Shown here: piece after piece, positions 24,225-33,349 of the stretch
How the letters are laid out: each line of letters opens with the position of its first letter
Position numbering within the stretch: the first letter of the stretch is position 1
Assembly (NCBI GenBank): GCA_947589465.1
Contig: CANQAE010000007.1
Span: 1-47,219 of the forward strand
Direction of reading: 5' to 3'
DNA length: 47,219 bases
DNA from: an uncultured Clostridia bacterium
GTDB lineage: Bacteria; Bacillota; Clostridia; Christensenellales; Pumilibacteraceae
The notes under the pieces: generated by a model
The model's database searches: none
Told to the model about the DNA's origin: nothing
The model's input: the letters and a program-made list of their open reading frames with translations, nothing else
Program-made: the position numbers and the translations under genes

Positions 24225-25130
24225 TTAATTTTCGTCGAAAAGCGCCGAAACGAATTCAGTGCTTTTGAAGTCTTCCAAGTCGTCTATACCCTCGCCTACG
24301 CCCACGTAAACGACAGGCACGGCAAGTTCACCCGCTATGGAGAGCACCACGCCGCCCTTTGCGGTTCCGTCGAGTTTCGTAAGTATGATACCGTCTATGT
24401 CGATTATTTCGTCGAATACGTCTACTTGCGAAACTGCATTTTGTCCCGTCGTCGCGTCAAGAACTATATAATTAAGTCGCATAGATTCGGGAAATTCCCT
24501 ATCGACGATATTATTTATTTTGTTGAGTTCGTTCATCAAATTCTTTTTGTTGTGAAGTCTGCCCGCAGTGTCGATTAGTAGCACGTCCGTTCCTTTGCTC
24601 TTTACGCTCGCAATAGCGTCGTAAACGACAGCACCCGGATCGGCGCCTTCGCTATGCTTGATAATACGAACTTTGGCGCGTTCCGCCCAAACCGTAAGTT
24701 GGTCGGCGGCGGCGGCGCGAAATGTATCGGCGGCGGCAAGAGTAACGGACTTGCCTTCCTTGCGAAATCTGTTCGCGAGTTTGCCTATGGCGGTGGTTTT
24801 GCCCACGCCGTTGACGCCCGCAACCAAAATAACGAGCGGATATTCGTATTCGGGTTTTTCGTTCTCGTCGAGAATGTCGCACATAATGGCTTTGAGTTCT
24901 TCGCGCACCTGTTCGCGGGTACGAATGAGTTTTTCGTCCACAACGTCGCGCAGACGTTCGAGAATTTCGGTCGTGGTATCCACGCTCACGTCCGCCGTTA
25001 TAAGCACTTCTTCGAGTTCGTCGTAAAACTCGTCGTTGAGCGCGCCGCCCGTAAAGAGTTTGTTGAACGCGTATGCGATCTTGTCGCGCGTCTTTGCGAG
25101 TCCTTCTTTTATTTTACTGAAAAGTCCCAT
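24225..25130 (-). CDS. ftsY: Signal recognition particle receptor FtsY
   Basis: SRP GTPase at the membrane that docks ribosome-SRP complexes for co-translational insertion. The 301 residues lack the long acidic A domain of E. coli, as usual in Firmicutes. The N domain (about 1-95) opens with [17 protein letters not shown]1 is GVNGVGKTT (105-113), then [20 protein letters not shown] and [10 protein letters not shown]. It lies six bases after smc. The order smc-ftsY is common in Firmicutes; the ylxM-ffh pair that often follows is absent. Confidence 0.97.
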   Translation of the reverse strand: MGLFSKIKEGLAKTRDKIAYAFNKLFTGGALNDEFYDELEEVLITADVSVDTTTEILERLRDVVDEKLIRTREQVREELKAIMCDILDENEKPEYEYPLVILVAGVNGVGKTTAIGKLANRFRKEGKSVTLAAADTFRAAAADQLTVWAERAKVRIIKHSEGADPGAVVYDAIASVKSKGTDVLLIDTAGRLHNKKNLMNELNKINNIVDREFPESMRLNYIVLDATTGQNAVSQVDVFDEIIDIDGIILTKLDGTAKGGVVLSIAGELAVPVVYVGVGEGIDDLEDFKSTEFVSALFDEN

Positions 25131-25136
25131 TGGGTT

Positions 25137-28100
25137 TTATGCTCCTTCGCTTGTTGCCTGTGTTGCTTGTTTTACCGCCTCGCTGAGTTTGACGGAAACG
25201 ATCTTGCTCACTCCGCGTTCCTCCATCGTTACGCCGTACAGATTGTCGGATAGTTCCATGGTCGGCTTACGGTGAGTGATGACGATGAACTGAGTTTCCT
25301 CCGAGAATCTGCGCAAATATTGGGCAAATCTCGAAGCGTTTGCGTCGTCGAGCGCCGCTTCGATTTCGTCGAGTACACAAAACGGCATCGGTTTTAGGCG
25401 TAAGATCGCAAACAATATGGCAATTGCCGTAAGCGCTCTCTCGCCGCCCGAAAGTAGCGAAATGCTTTGCAACTTCTTTTGCGGCGGCTGAGCGACTATT
25501 TCCACGCCGGCAGCCAAAGGATCTTCGCTCTCCAAAAGCAGTAGGTCCGCATTGCCTCCGTCGAAAAGTTCTTTGAATATCTTTATGAAATTGAGGCGTA
25601 TTTGTTCGAACTGCGTCGAAAAGATCTTCAACATATCTGCGGAAAGATCGTTTATTATCCTGACAAGATCGGCTTCCGCTTTGGTAAGATCCTGATGCTG
25701 TTCTTCGAGGTTGTGATATTCTTCGAAAACGACCTTGCATTGGTCGATTGCGTCCAGATTTATGTTGCCGAGCGCGGCTATTTGGCGTTTAAGTTTGTTG
25801 ATGGCAGCCATTCCGTCGTTTATATTAAAGTTCTCGGCTTTATATACAAGGCAACCGTTGTAATCGAGATCGTACTGTTCGCGAATATTGTTTTCCATCA
25901 TTTCGATATCTGTATCCACTTTTTGCAATTGATATTCTTCGCTCATTTTGCGTTCGTTGAGCGACTGTATCAATTCGGTATATTCGGTACGTTTGTTGTC
26001 GATAACGCCTATTTCGTTGACGAGGTTCTTTTTGTATTCATCGAGAGAAGATATCTTCTCTTTGATCTCCGCCACTTTGTTGGTGTCGCTCTCGTCCTTT
26101 TGCGCCGTGAGCGTTGTGAGTTTGGAGTCGATGTTCTTTTTCTCCGTTTCGTTTGCGAGGATCTGCGCCGAATTGTTTTCGATGCGCTCGGTTTCGCCGA
26201 CGATCTCCGATTTCAAACGTTCTATGTCGCCGTTTGCCGATTCTATTGCCGAACGATGACCGTTGATCTTTATAAGAAGTTCGGTGACCTGTTCGCGCAA
26301 CTCATCGTGACGGCGGCGCAACTCGTCGATATACTTCTGCTTGGTTTCGTTTTCTTCGCTCGCTTCCGCCCGTTTGGTCTTGATGAGTTCTTCGAGTTTG
26401 CCTACGCTGTCGATAGATTCCGTAATTTCGTTTACCCTGCCATTGTCGCGGTCGTATTGATATTCGACTGCAATAATATCTTTTTGAGCCTGTTCGAGTT
26501 CGGCGGACAAGGAAGCGAGCGTTTCGTTCTTTGCCGCGGCATCTATTTCCCAACCGTGAACAAGTTCGCGCAACTTTTTCGCTTCGCCGTCTGCGTTCTG
26601 CTGTTTCGCCGAAATTTCGTCGCGTTCGGTTGTCATTGCGGAAAGTTTTTCTTCTATCTCTTTGACTTCGACAGTGAGTTCTTTGAGTTCGCGTTCGTAA
26701 GTAAATATGTTGGTGATATTGCGATCGCCCGTTTTGCTACCGCCCGTAATGTAACCTTGCGGATTGATAATGTCGCCGTCGAGAGTGACCACTCTGAACG
26801 AATAGCCCGTTGCCTTGCATAAAGATATAGCCGCGTCCATATCGTCTACGATAACGGTCGCGCCGAGCAAACTGTCTATAACGCGTAAATACTTGTCGTC
26901 GAATTTGATAACGTCGCTTGCCTTGCCGTAGCACCCTTTGCCGGTGATGAGTCCCGAAAATTTGGGGTCGATATCGCGCGGCTTGACCGCATTCATAGGC
27001 AAAAACGTCACTCTGCCGTGCCTTGTGCGTTTGAGGTGCTCAACGAGGAATTTAGCGTCCTCCTCCGTGCGCACCACGATATTTTGAACTGCACCGCCCA
27101 AAGCCATTTCGATGGCGGTTTCGAACTTCGGTTCCACAGTGATAAGTTCGGCGATAACGCCTTCTATACGCGACGAAACTTCTTTGTCCTTTTTCGCGTC
27201 GAGCAACAGATTTTTTACGCTGTTGTTGTATGCGTCGTACGATTCTTTCATGTCGCGCAAGATCTTGAATTGCCCGTTTTTCGTATGATAAACGTTGCTT
27301 AATTTGTCTATTTCGACGTTGAGCGAATTTAGTTTGAACAGCATTTCGTTGTTCGCGGTATATAACTCGTCGAGTTTTTTGCTCTTTTCGTCCTTCTGAG
27401 CGCGTATAGATTCTACGGAAGCAGACAATTCTTCGACTTTCGGTTCGAGTTCTTTGACCTTGCTTTTCAGCGCGATAAGCCTCTGCCCGAATTCGGCTAT
27501 GCGTTCGCTTTTCGCTGTGCGTTCGGCAAGCAAGCGCGACATATTCGCCTTGATATCGGTTAGTTTTTCAATGGCGGCAAGTTCTTCACGACGAGCCGAG
27601 TCTGCTTTTTCGGCGCTCGCGGTAAGTTCGTCGGTAACAGACAAATACTCCTCGTTTTTCTTGTCATATTCTACTGAGAAGGAATCGAGTTCGGCGTTGA
27701 GTTTGTCGAGGTCCTCTATGCGGGAGCCAAGCAACTTTTCGTTTTCGACTTTCAATGCGCCGAGTTTGATATTCTCCTCTTTAAGAGTAGCGGTGTTTTC
27801 GTTAATGTAACCGAGTTGTTGGTTGAGCAAGCGGATCTCGCCTGCCTGATTGGCTATGCCGACTGTTAGATCGACAAGTTTTGTGCGAAGTTCTTCGATA
27901 TCTTTGTCGATATGTTCGCGACTCTCCATCGTTTTTCGGTAATCGGCAAGCAATGTATCGAATTCGCGTTGACGGAGCGATAGTTCCTCGTTCACGCCGT
28001 TAAGCCTATTGTTTATTGCTTCCTTGGCTTGATTTGCCGTGTCGTATTGATATATATAAGTGTTGATCTCGTTATGGCGAAGTTGATCGCGCAGGTTCAA

Positions 28101-28745
28101 ATATTTTTGCGCCGTTTCAGCCTGCTTGGTGAGCGGTTCGAGTTGGCGACCTTTTTCCTGCAAAATGTCGTAAATACGGCTCATATTGTCGCGAGTTCGC
28201 ACGAGTTTTCGTTCGGACTCTAATTTTCGCGCTTTGAATTTCGAAATGCCCGCCGCTTCTTCGAAAATGGCGCGTCTGTCTTCGGGCTTGGACGACAAAA
28301 GTTCGTCTATTCTGCCCTGACCTATTATACTGTAACCTTCTCGGCCCATACCGCCGTCACGCAAAAGGTCGGTTATGTCTTTTAGTCTGCACGGAGTTCC
28401 GTTTATGAGATACTGACTTTCGCCCGAACGATAAAGTTTACGCGACAGAACAACTTCGTTAAATTCAAGCGGGAAAAGTTTTTCGCTGTTGTCGAAGTAA
28501 AGCAAAACTTCGCAAAAAGACATTGATTTGCGTTTTTCCGTACCCTTGAATATTACGTCCTGCATATTAGTGCCGCGCAACAATTTTGCGGATTGTTCGC
28601 CGAGTACCCACCTTATGGCGTCGGCGACGTTGCTTTTACCGCAACCGTTGGGACCGACGATAGCCGTTATACCTTCGCCGAACTCTACGGATAGTTTGTC
28701 CGCAAAGGATTTGAATCCGTAAACCTCGATTTTTTTAAATTTCAA
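25137..28745 (-). CDS. smc: Chromosome segregation protein SMC
   Basis: Condensin ATPase that loads at parS/ParB and aligns the chromosome arms. The 1202 residues have Walker A GPNGCGKSN (31-39) with FKSFADK before it, two long coiled coils, a hinge (about 510-680, GRVTFLPMNAVKPRD), the ABC signature LLSGGERALTA (about 1097) and Walker B CVLDEIEAALDDAN (about 1120). The start is TTG at 28745, placed by GAGGT seven bases upstream and by homology (MKFKKIEVYGFKSF). It has its own promoter and is the first gene of smc-ftsY. The long plus-strand frames opposite it are shadows. Confidence 0.97.
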   Translation of the reverse strand: MKFKKIEVYGFKSFADKLSVEFGEGITAIVGPNGCGKSNVADAIRWVLGEQSAKLLRGTNMQDVIFKGTEKRKSMSFCEVLLYFDNSEKLFPLEFNEVVLSRKLYRSGESQYLINGTPCRLKDITDLLRDGGMGREGYSIIGQGRIDELLSSKPEDRRAIFEEAAGISKFKARKLESERKLVRTRDNMSRIYDILQEKGRQLEPLTKQAETAQKYLNLRDQLRHNEINTYIYQYDTANQAKEAINNRLNGVNEELSLRQREFDTLLADYRKTMESREHIDKDIEELRTKLVDLTVGIANQAGEIRLLNQQLGYINENTATLKEENIKLGALKVENEKLLGSRIEDLDKLNAELDSFSVEYDKKNEEYLSVTDELTASAEKADSARREELAAIEKLTDIKANMSRLLAERTAKSERIAEFGQRLIALKSKVKELEPKVEELSASVESIRAQKDEKSKKLDELYTANNEMLFKLNSLNVEIDKLSNVYHTKNGQFKILRDMKESYDAYNNSVKNLLLDAKKDKEVSSRIEGVIAELITVEPKFETAIEMALGGAVQNIVVRTEEDAKFLVEHLKRTRHGRVTFLPMNAVKPRDIDPKFSGLITGKGCYGKASDVIKFDDKYLRVIDSLLGATVIVDDMDAAISLCKATGYSFRVVTLDGDIINPQGYITGGSKTGDRNITNIFTYERELKELTVEVKEIEEKLSAMTTERDEISAKQQNADGEAKKLRELVHGWEIDAAAKNETLASLSAELEQAQKDIIAVEYQYDRDNGRVNEITESIDSVGKLEELIKTKRAEASEENETKQKYIDELRRRHDELREQVTELLIKINGHRSAIESANGDIERLKSEIVGETERIENNSAQILANETEKKNIDSKLTTLTAQKDESDTNKVAEIKEKISSLDEYKKNLVNEIGVIDNKRTEYTELIQSLNERKMSEEYQLQKVDTDIEMMENNIREQYDLDYNGCLVYKAENFNINDGMAAINKLKRQIAALGNINLDAIDQCKVVFEEYHNLEEQHQDLTKAEADLVRIINDLSADMLKIFSTQFEQIRLNFIKIFKELFDGGNADLLLLESEDPLAAGVEIVAQPPQKKLQSISLLSGGERALTAIAILFAILRLKPMPFCVLDEIEAALDDANASRFAQYLRRFSEETQFIVITHRKPTMELSDNLYGVTMEERGVSKIVSVKLSEAVKQATQATSEGA

Positions 28746-28780
28746 ATTTTTGACCTCACGGTGTATTGTTATGCAAAATA

Positions 28781-28809
28781 ATTATATCATTAATGCAAAA
28801 AAAAATCAA
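28781..28809 (-). promoter_or_regulatory. Promoter of smc-ftsY
   Basis: -35 TTGATT (28809-28804), a 17-base spacer and a perfect -10 TATAAT (28786-28781), 36 bases before the TTG start of smc. Confidence 0.85.
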
Positions 28810-28869
28810 ACGTTTTATTTGCGCTAATTGCAAAATGTCCGACTGTTTTCGATAAATATATACAAATTA

Positions 28870-28900
28870 TAAAAGAAAGGTCGAAGTACATTCGACCTTA
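28870..28900 (-). terminator. Terminator of rpmF-plsX-rnc
   Basis: Minus-strand AAGGTCGAA pairs perfectly with TTCGACCTT around a five-base loop and is followed by TCTTTTA. It overlaps the rnc stop region, so the operon ends here and smc is transcribed separately. Confidence 0.82.
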
Positions 28901-29557
28901 TATTGCGTTAAGTTTTTTGAGTGCCTCGAAAGCGGCGTTTTGTTCCGCGATCTTCTTTTTGCGACCGCTGCCCTCGCCGAGCATTTCTCCGCCGATATAG
29001 ACGTGCGAAACGAACTCCTTTCGTCCGTTGTCCTCCGTCTTGTATTCGAGTTCCATATCGTTGAATCTTGCTTGCTTGTATTCTTGCAACCGCGTTTTGT
29101 AATCGTAAACGGCGTTCTCGGCTATGTTCTTGCCGAGATTGTTGTATACGAAATGCTTTGCGTTCTCCATTCCGCCGTCGAGATATATAGCGCCGAGCAC
29201 GGCTTCGAACAAGTTCGATTTGAATTTCGTGGACCAATTCCTCGTGCGCGCCACGCCTACGCCTATGCGCAAATATTTGAGTAGTCCCATTCGGTGAACA
29301 GCCTCGGCGAGCGGTTCGCGCGACACTATGGACGCTCGACTTACCGTCATAGCCCCTTCGTCCTCCAATGCGGTTAGATAAAGCAGTTCGGCTATCACGA
29401 AATTAAGCACGCTGTCGCCGAGAAATTCCAATTTTTCGTTGTTCTCGACGTTGTATTCGTTCGAATAAGACGAATGTGTAAAAGCCGTTTCGAGCAAAGA
29501 CTTGTCGCGGAATGTATACCCTATGATTTTTTCTATTTCGTCTGATTTTTCAAGCAT
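28898..29557 (-). CDS. rnc: Ribonuclease III
   Basis: Double-strand RNA endonuclease for rRNA precursors and antisense duplexes. The 219 residues have the signature NNEKLEFLGDSVLNF with metal ligands E44 and D48, the second acidic cluster FEAVLGAIYLDGG, and a C-terminal dsRNA-binding domain (about 150-219, EYKQARFND ... GSGRKKKIAEQNAAFEALKKL). It overlaps plsX by eight bases. acpP, which usually lies between plsX and rnc in Firmicutes, is not here. Confidence 0.97.
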   Translation of the reverse strand: MLEKSDEIEKIIGYTFRDKSLLETAFTHSSYSNEYNVENNEKLEFLGDSVLNFVIAELLYLTALEDEGAMTVSRASIVSREPLAEAVHRMGLLKYLRIGVGVARTRNWSTKFKSNLFEAVLGAIYLDGGMENAKHFVYNNLGKNIAENAVYDYKTRLQEYKQARFNDMELEYKTEDNGRKEFVSHVYIGGEMLGEGSGRKKKIAEQNAAFEALKKLNAI

Positions 29558-30563
29558 TTTCGGATACCGCGTTTAGTTCGTCGAGTTTGGACTTAATGTT
29601 GTCCACCAACTTGCCTTCGTACATTTTTATTACCTGTCTTATCGCCGCCTGTATCGCGTCTTTGTTGGATGCGCCGTGCGCCTTGACTACAACTTTTTCG
29701 ACGCCTAACAGCGGTGCGCCGCCTTTTTGCTGATAATCCATCTTGTTCTTTACGTTTCCGAAAGCCTTCTTCATAAACAAAGCGCCGAATTTCGCCATGC
29801 CGTCCGCCATAATTGTCGATTTCAAAGTACTCAAAACAAGTTTTGCGGTGCCTTCCACCGATTTAAGCAAAACGTTGCCTACGAAGCCGTCGCATACAAG
29901 CACGTCATAATTTCCGCTCATCGCTTCGCGCGCTTCCATGTTGCCCACGAAATTGATGGGCAATCGTTTTAGTCTTGCAAAAACTTCTTTCGTGAGTTCG
30001 TTGCCTTTTTTGTCCTCGACTCCGTTGCAAACGAGTCCGACGCGAGGCGATTCGATGCCGTAGACCGACTTCATGTAACTTACGCCCATGAGCGCGAATT
30101 CGACCAGAAATTCGGGCCTGCAATCGACATTTGCTCCGCAATCAATAAGGCAAACTTCTTTGCCGTCGATAGTCGGCAAAATGGGTGCGAGCGCGGGACG
30201 GTGTATTCCGCGTATCCTGCCAAGACGAAGTACGCTCCCCGATAATACCGCGCCCGTACTGCCCGCCGAAATCAGCCCGATCACGTCGTCCCGTTTAAGC
30301 GCTTCGTAGGCTTTTACGAGCGACGATTCGGTCTTGTGTCTTATCGCCTCGGTAGGAACGTCTTCGTTCGTTATTATCTCCTTTGCGTCGATTATTTCCA
30401 GCCTTTTGCGATCGACGTTGTACAAAGCAAGAATTTTGTTAATCTCCTCATCGTTCCCCGTGAGGATAAGTTCGAGATTTTTATCGTTTTGAAGCGCGAG
30501 AGCGCATCCGCCGATAACTTCGCTTTGGTTGTCGCAAGCGGCAGTATCAATGACTATTTTCAT
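29550..30563 (-). CDS. plsX: Phosphate acyltransferase PlsX (variant N-terminus)
   Basis: Converts acyl-ACP to acyl-phosphate, the acyl donor for PlsY in phospholipid synthesis. The 337 residues are clearly PlsX: ISAGSTGAVLSGSVLRLGRI, RPALAPILPT, DCGANVDCRPEFL, GNELTKEVF and VCDGFVGNVLLK. The almost universal DAMGGD at the N-terminus is DTAACD here, an unusual change in the family signature. The frame extends 18 codons upstream, but the ATG at 30563 has AAGGAGA in place and matches the family start. rpmF-plsX is the standard pairing; a hairpin lies between the two. Confidence 0.94.
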   Translation of the reverse strand: MKIVIDTAACDNQSEVIGGCALALQNDKNLELILTGNDEEINKILALYNVDRKRLEIIDAKEIITNEDVPTEAIRHKTESSLVKAYEALKRDDVIGLISAGSTGAVLSGSVLRLGRIRGIHRPALAPILPTIDGKEVCLIDCGANVDCRPEFLVEFALMGVSYMKSVYGIESPRVGLVCNGVEDKKGNELTKEVFARLKRLPINFVGNMEAREAMSGNYDVLVCDGFVGNVLLKSVEGTAKLVLSTLKSTIMADGMAKFGALFMKKAFGNVKNKMDYQQKGGAPLLGVEKVVVKAHGASNKDAIQAAIRQVIKMYEGKLVDNIKSKLDELNAVSENA

Positions 30564-30583
30564 AAACTTCTCCTTAAAAATCA

Positions 30584-30608
30584 ATTTGCCCCGATTTACG
30601 GGGCAAAA
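30584..30608 (-). other. Intercistronic hairpin between rpmF and plsX
   Basis: Minus-strand TTTTGCCCCG-TAAA-TCGGGGCAAA forms a GC-rich stem just after the rpmF stop, but it is followed by TTGATTTTT rather than an unbroken T-run. It may be a partial terminator, or a stability or processing element that lets rpmF be expressed at a higher level than plsX-rnc. Confidence 0.6.
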
Positions 30609-30613
30609 TACGA

Positions 30614-30805
30614 TCAATCTTTCTTTTCTTGTTTAATTTGCACAACAGAGTCGCCTTTATAATAGCCGCAATGTTTGCAAACCGTATGCGGCGGAATCAT
30701 TTCACCGCATTTGGGACATACAGTCAAAGTAGGCTTACAGATCTTCCAATTCGCACTTCGGGTATGAGTCCTTTGCTTGGATACTTTATGCTTGGGTACT
30801 GCCAT
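30614..30805 (-). CDS. rpmF: Large ribosomal subunit protein bL32 (zinc-ribbon form)
   Basis: 63 residues opening MAVPKHKVSKQRTHTRSANW, typical of bL32. The cysteines of CPKCGEM...CKHCGYY make the zinc-binding (C+) form, so there may be no zinc-free paralogue need, although one elsewhere cannot be excluded. The ATG at 30805 has AGGAGGTG eight bases upstream; an in-frame ATG nine bases earlier lies within that site and is unlikely. First gene of rpmF-plsX-rnc. Confidence 0.97.
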   Translation of the reverse strand: MAVPKHKVSKQRTHTRSANWKICKPTLTVCPKCGEMIPPHTVCKHCGYYKGDSVVQIKQEKKD

Positions 30806-30840
30806 AATACGCACCTCCTATCGTAATCAAATGCTATATA

Positions 30841-30869
30841 AGTATAATGAATCGGCAATGATTTGTCAA
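30841..30869 (-). promoter_or_regulatory. Promoter of rpmF-plsX-rnc
   Basis: -35 TTGACA (30869-30864), exactly 17 bases, -10 TATACT (30846-30841), 36 bases before the rpmF ATG. One of the strongest promoters in the window. Confidence 0.9.
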
Positions 30870-30951
30870 GAAAATTGACGCAAGTTTTGTAAATTTTTGT
30901 ACGATTTTTTATTTACTCGTTAATGGCGACACGAATTATTGTTCTTAACGC

Positions 30952-31809
30952 CTATTTTAATGTCGATGCGAGTTCTATAATGTACTTTTTGAGTTCGTCG
31001 CCGAAATCCTTGCGGCAAAGCGACAATTCGATTGCTGCCTTCAAAGATCCGAACTTGTCGCCCATATCGTAGCGTTTGCCTTCGAACTCATACGCATAGA
31101 CGTTTTTTTCGAGGCATTGAAGTTCTAACGCGTCCGTGAGTTGATACTCTCCGCCCTTGCCTTTGCCTATTCTGTCGATAAATGAATATATGTCGTCCAG
31201 AATATATCTGCCATAACAAGCAAGTCTTGACGGCAAAGCGTCAAGCGGCGGCTTTTCGACTATCCCTCTAATAAGATTAAGTCTGCCGTTCGTTGTTTTT
31301 ACGTCTGCTACTCCGTATTTGACAATATCGTCCGTATCGCATCTTTGTACGCCTATAACGGTGCTGCCCGTCGCCGAATATGCGTCCGTCATCTGCTTGC
31401 CGACAGGCGTATCGCCTACGGTCAGGTCGTCGCCGAGAGCGAGATAAAACGGCTCGTTTCCCGTAAACGAATGTGCCAGCGAAACGGCATGAGCCGAACC
31501 GAGAGGCTTATCTTGAACTATGAACATTAAGTCGGCTTTCGTCATTACGTCCGAAAGCGAACGAGCAAGTTCGGGTTTACCGCTATCAATAAGTTCGTCC
31601 AAAAAAGTTTTGTCACAAAAAAAGTCTTTTATTATTTGCTTCGACGGGCTGATGATAATGAGAATTTCGTTCATTCCGCTATCCACACATTCGTCGATAA
31701 TGCGGCAAATGACGGGAACGTCCACAACAGGCAAAAGTTCTTTCGGGATCGCTTTCGTTACAGGCAAAAACCTCGTACCGCGTCCTCCGCAAGGGATCAC
31801 CGCCTTCAT
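30952..31809 (-). CDS. galU: UTP--glucose-1-phosphate uridylyltransferase
   Basis: Makes UDP-glucose for glycolipids, teichoic acid or exopolysaccharide. The 285 residues begin with the nucleotidyltransferase signature GGRGTRFLPVTKAIPKE, followed by FIVQDKPLGSAHAV, LGDDL, GIVEKPP and GEYQLTDAL. The ATG at 31809 is preferred because AGAGG lies five bases upstream; a GTG two codons earlier has no site. It is the last gene of the dgt-dnaG-rpoD-trmK-nif3-zinc ribbon operon, which is not a usual place for galU. No clear terminator follows. Confidence 0.94.
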   Translation of the reverse strand: MKAVIPCGGRGTRFLPVTKAIPKELLPVVDVPVICRIIDECVDSGMNEILIIISPSKQIIKDFFCDKTFLDELIDSGKPELARSLSDVMTKADLMFIVQDKPLGSAHAVSLAHSFTGNEPFYLALGDDLTVGDTPVGKQMTDAYSATGSTVIGVQRCDTDDIVKYGVADVKTTNGRLNLIRGIVEKPPLDALPSRLACYGRYILDDIYSFIDRIGKGKGGEYQLTDALELQCLEKNVYAYEFEGKRYDMGDKFGSLKAAIELSLCRKDFGDELKKYIIELASTLK

Positions 31810-31811
31810 AG

Positions 31812-32531
31812 TCACCTCTTAAAAATGACGCGGCGGCACGTTTCGCAAGTACATATGCCGTTTTCGTTGAGTATGCTCGTGTTCTTTTGAGAAAGTTGAA
31901 GTCCGCACCCGCGACACGAACAAATTCCGCCGTCGCCTATATGCACTTCCACGAATGCGGGATATTTGTTTTCGGCGGTTATAGACTTATACTTTCTCAT
32001 TGTATCCGCATCTATCTGCGATTCGAGATCTTTTAGTTGCTTTTTGAGCAAATTTATTTCTGGTTCGGATTCCTTTAAGAGCGTGTTGTATTCTGCTTTT
32101 GCGGAATTGTATTGATCGAGCATTTTGTGTCCTATCGTATTTGCGTTTCGATAATCTTTGACCAGCCCTTCGCCCGTCGCTTTAAGGTCCGCAAGTTTCT
32201 TTTCGAGAGCGACTACTTTGCTTTTGAGCGCTTCGAGTTCTTCGACAAAGCCCGTAAGGTCGTCGTCGCTTTCCGCATTTTCGACGATCAATACGAGTTC
32301 GCCGAGTTTTTGAGAATATTCTTTGATTTTGAGCGAAACTTCTTCGATATCCTTTATCGTCTTGCCTGCCGCGGCTTCACTGTCGCCTACCGACTTTTTC
32401 GCATTGTTGAATTCGGTGCGTGCGACGTCCATTTTCTTTTTTGCGTCGCTGCGTTCGAGAGAGTCGAGTTTGCGACGAAGTTTGATGTCGATTTCCTGAT
32501 ATTTGAGCAATGTTTCCAAATTTTTGTCCAT
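31812..32531 (-). CDS. C4-type zinc ribbon protein (CT398/YbgI-associated family)
   Basis: The 239 residues form a long N-terminal antiparallel coiled coil (about 1-180, rich in E/K/L heptads) and a C-terminal zinc ribbon, CSCRGCGLQLS ... CTCETCRRVIF. Proteins of this build are widespread next to nif3 and have no settled function; nucleic-acid or chaperone-like roles have been suggested. The ATG at 32531 has GGAG six bases upstream; a TTG five codons earlier sits over that site. It starts 12 bases past the nif3 stop and overlaps no more than the leader of galU. Confidence 0.88.
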   Translation of the reverse strand: MDKNLETLLKYQEIDIKLRRKLDSLERSDAKKKMDVARTEFNNAKKSVGDSEAAAGKTIKDIEEVSLKIKEYSQKLGELVLIVENAESDDDLTGFVEELEALKSKVVALEKKLADLKATGEGLVKDYRNANTIGHKMLDQYNSAKAEYNTLLKESEPEINLLKKQLKDLESQIDADTMRKYKSITAENKYPAFVEVHIGDGGICSCRGCGLQLSQKNTSILNENGICTCETCRRVIFKR

Positions 32532-32542
32532 ATTCTTCTCCT

Positions 32543-33349
32543 TCAAAATCTGGGATTAACTTCCCACTTGGATTGAACTATATCGAGTTTTATGCGTTTT
32601 GCGAGCGATTCGATTTTGAGAATTTGCACAAGACGCGAAATGTACGCATATTCCATGGTAAAATGTTGCGGTTCGATTATCGTAAGTTTGTTATCGTGCG
32701 CGTACACCGCAACGTGATGTTTGACGTCCGCGGTTATCAGGCAATCGGCGCCCGCTTTTAGCGCCATATCAACGTAAGAAATGTCGCCGCCGCCCGCCCC
32801 GTTTATGACGGCAATGCGCAATACTTCGCCGTCGGGTTCGCCTATTATCCTGACGTAATCGTCTTTAAGCAGCAATTCGACTTCCGATTTAAGCACGGTG
32901 CAGAACACTTTGCCCGACAAATTGCCGACTCTGCCGAAACCCGCTTCTCCCGATATGTAAGGATCCAAAGGCTTTATGTCAAGCAAGCCGAGTTCGTTCG
33001 CGATAAATTCGTTTATTCCGTCCCGAACAAAATCGAGATTTGTATGCGCCGCATATATCGCAATACCCTTCTTGATCGCCTTAAAGATCTTTCGTCCCTG
33101 CGAATCGGCCGTGGAAACGTTCTTTATCGGATAAAATATCATCGGGTGATGACTGATAATCATCTGCGCTCCTATGTCCTCGGCTTCGTCTATGATTTCG
33201 TCCGTAACATCAAGACAGCACATTACGCGCGTTACGTCGGCGTCAATGTCGCCGACTATCAAGCCGATATTGTCGTACTCTTTGTTGTACGCATACTGTT
33301 CGGGCGCAATCTTTTTCATTACATTTATTACGTCTTTTACCTTAGCCAT
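32543..33349 (-). CDS. Nif3-like dinuclear metal centre protein (YqfO family, short form)
   Basis: The 268 residues show the metal-ligand motifs IISHHPMIFYP (about 65-75), YAAHTNLDFVRDGIN (about 99-113) and the C-terminal histidine/glutamate region ADVKHHVAVYAHDN...EPQHFTMEY. The PII-like insert that makes Bacillus YqfO about 370 residues is absent. Proposed roles include GTP cyclohydrolase-type hydrolase activity, but the physiological substrate is uncertain. It overlaps trmK by 13 bases; the trmK-nif3 pair is conserved across Firmicutes. Confidence 0.93.
   Translation of the reverse strand: MAKVKDVINVMKKIAPEQYAYNKEYDNIGLIVGDIDADVTRVMCCLDVTDEIIDEAEDIGAQMIISHHPMIFYPIKNVSTADSQGRKIFKAIKKGIAIYAAHTNLDFVRDGINEFIANELGLLDIKPLDPYISGEAGFGRVGNLSGKVFCTVLKSEVELLLKDDYVRIIGEPDGEVLRIAVINGAGGGDISYVDMALKAGADCLITADVKHHVAVYAHDNKLTIIEPQHFTMEYAYISRLVQILKIESLAKRIKLDIVQSKWEVNPRF

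Noticed and set aside
25602..26822. 406-codon plus-strand frame
   Set aside because: Lies wholly opposite smc, has no ribosome binding site or family resemblance, and is rich in F/R/Y as expected from the complement of E/K/S-rich coiled-coil codons.
30905..30951. Inverted repeat CGTTAA/TTAACG after galU as terminator
   Set aside because: Six-pair stem with a very long loop and no T-run on the minus strand.
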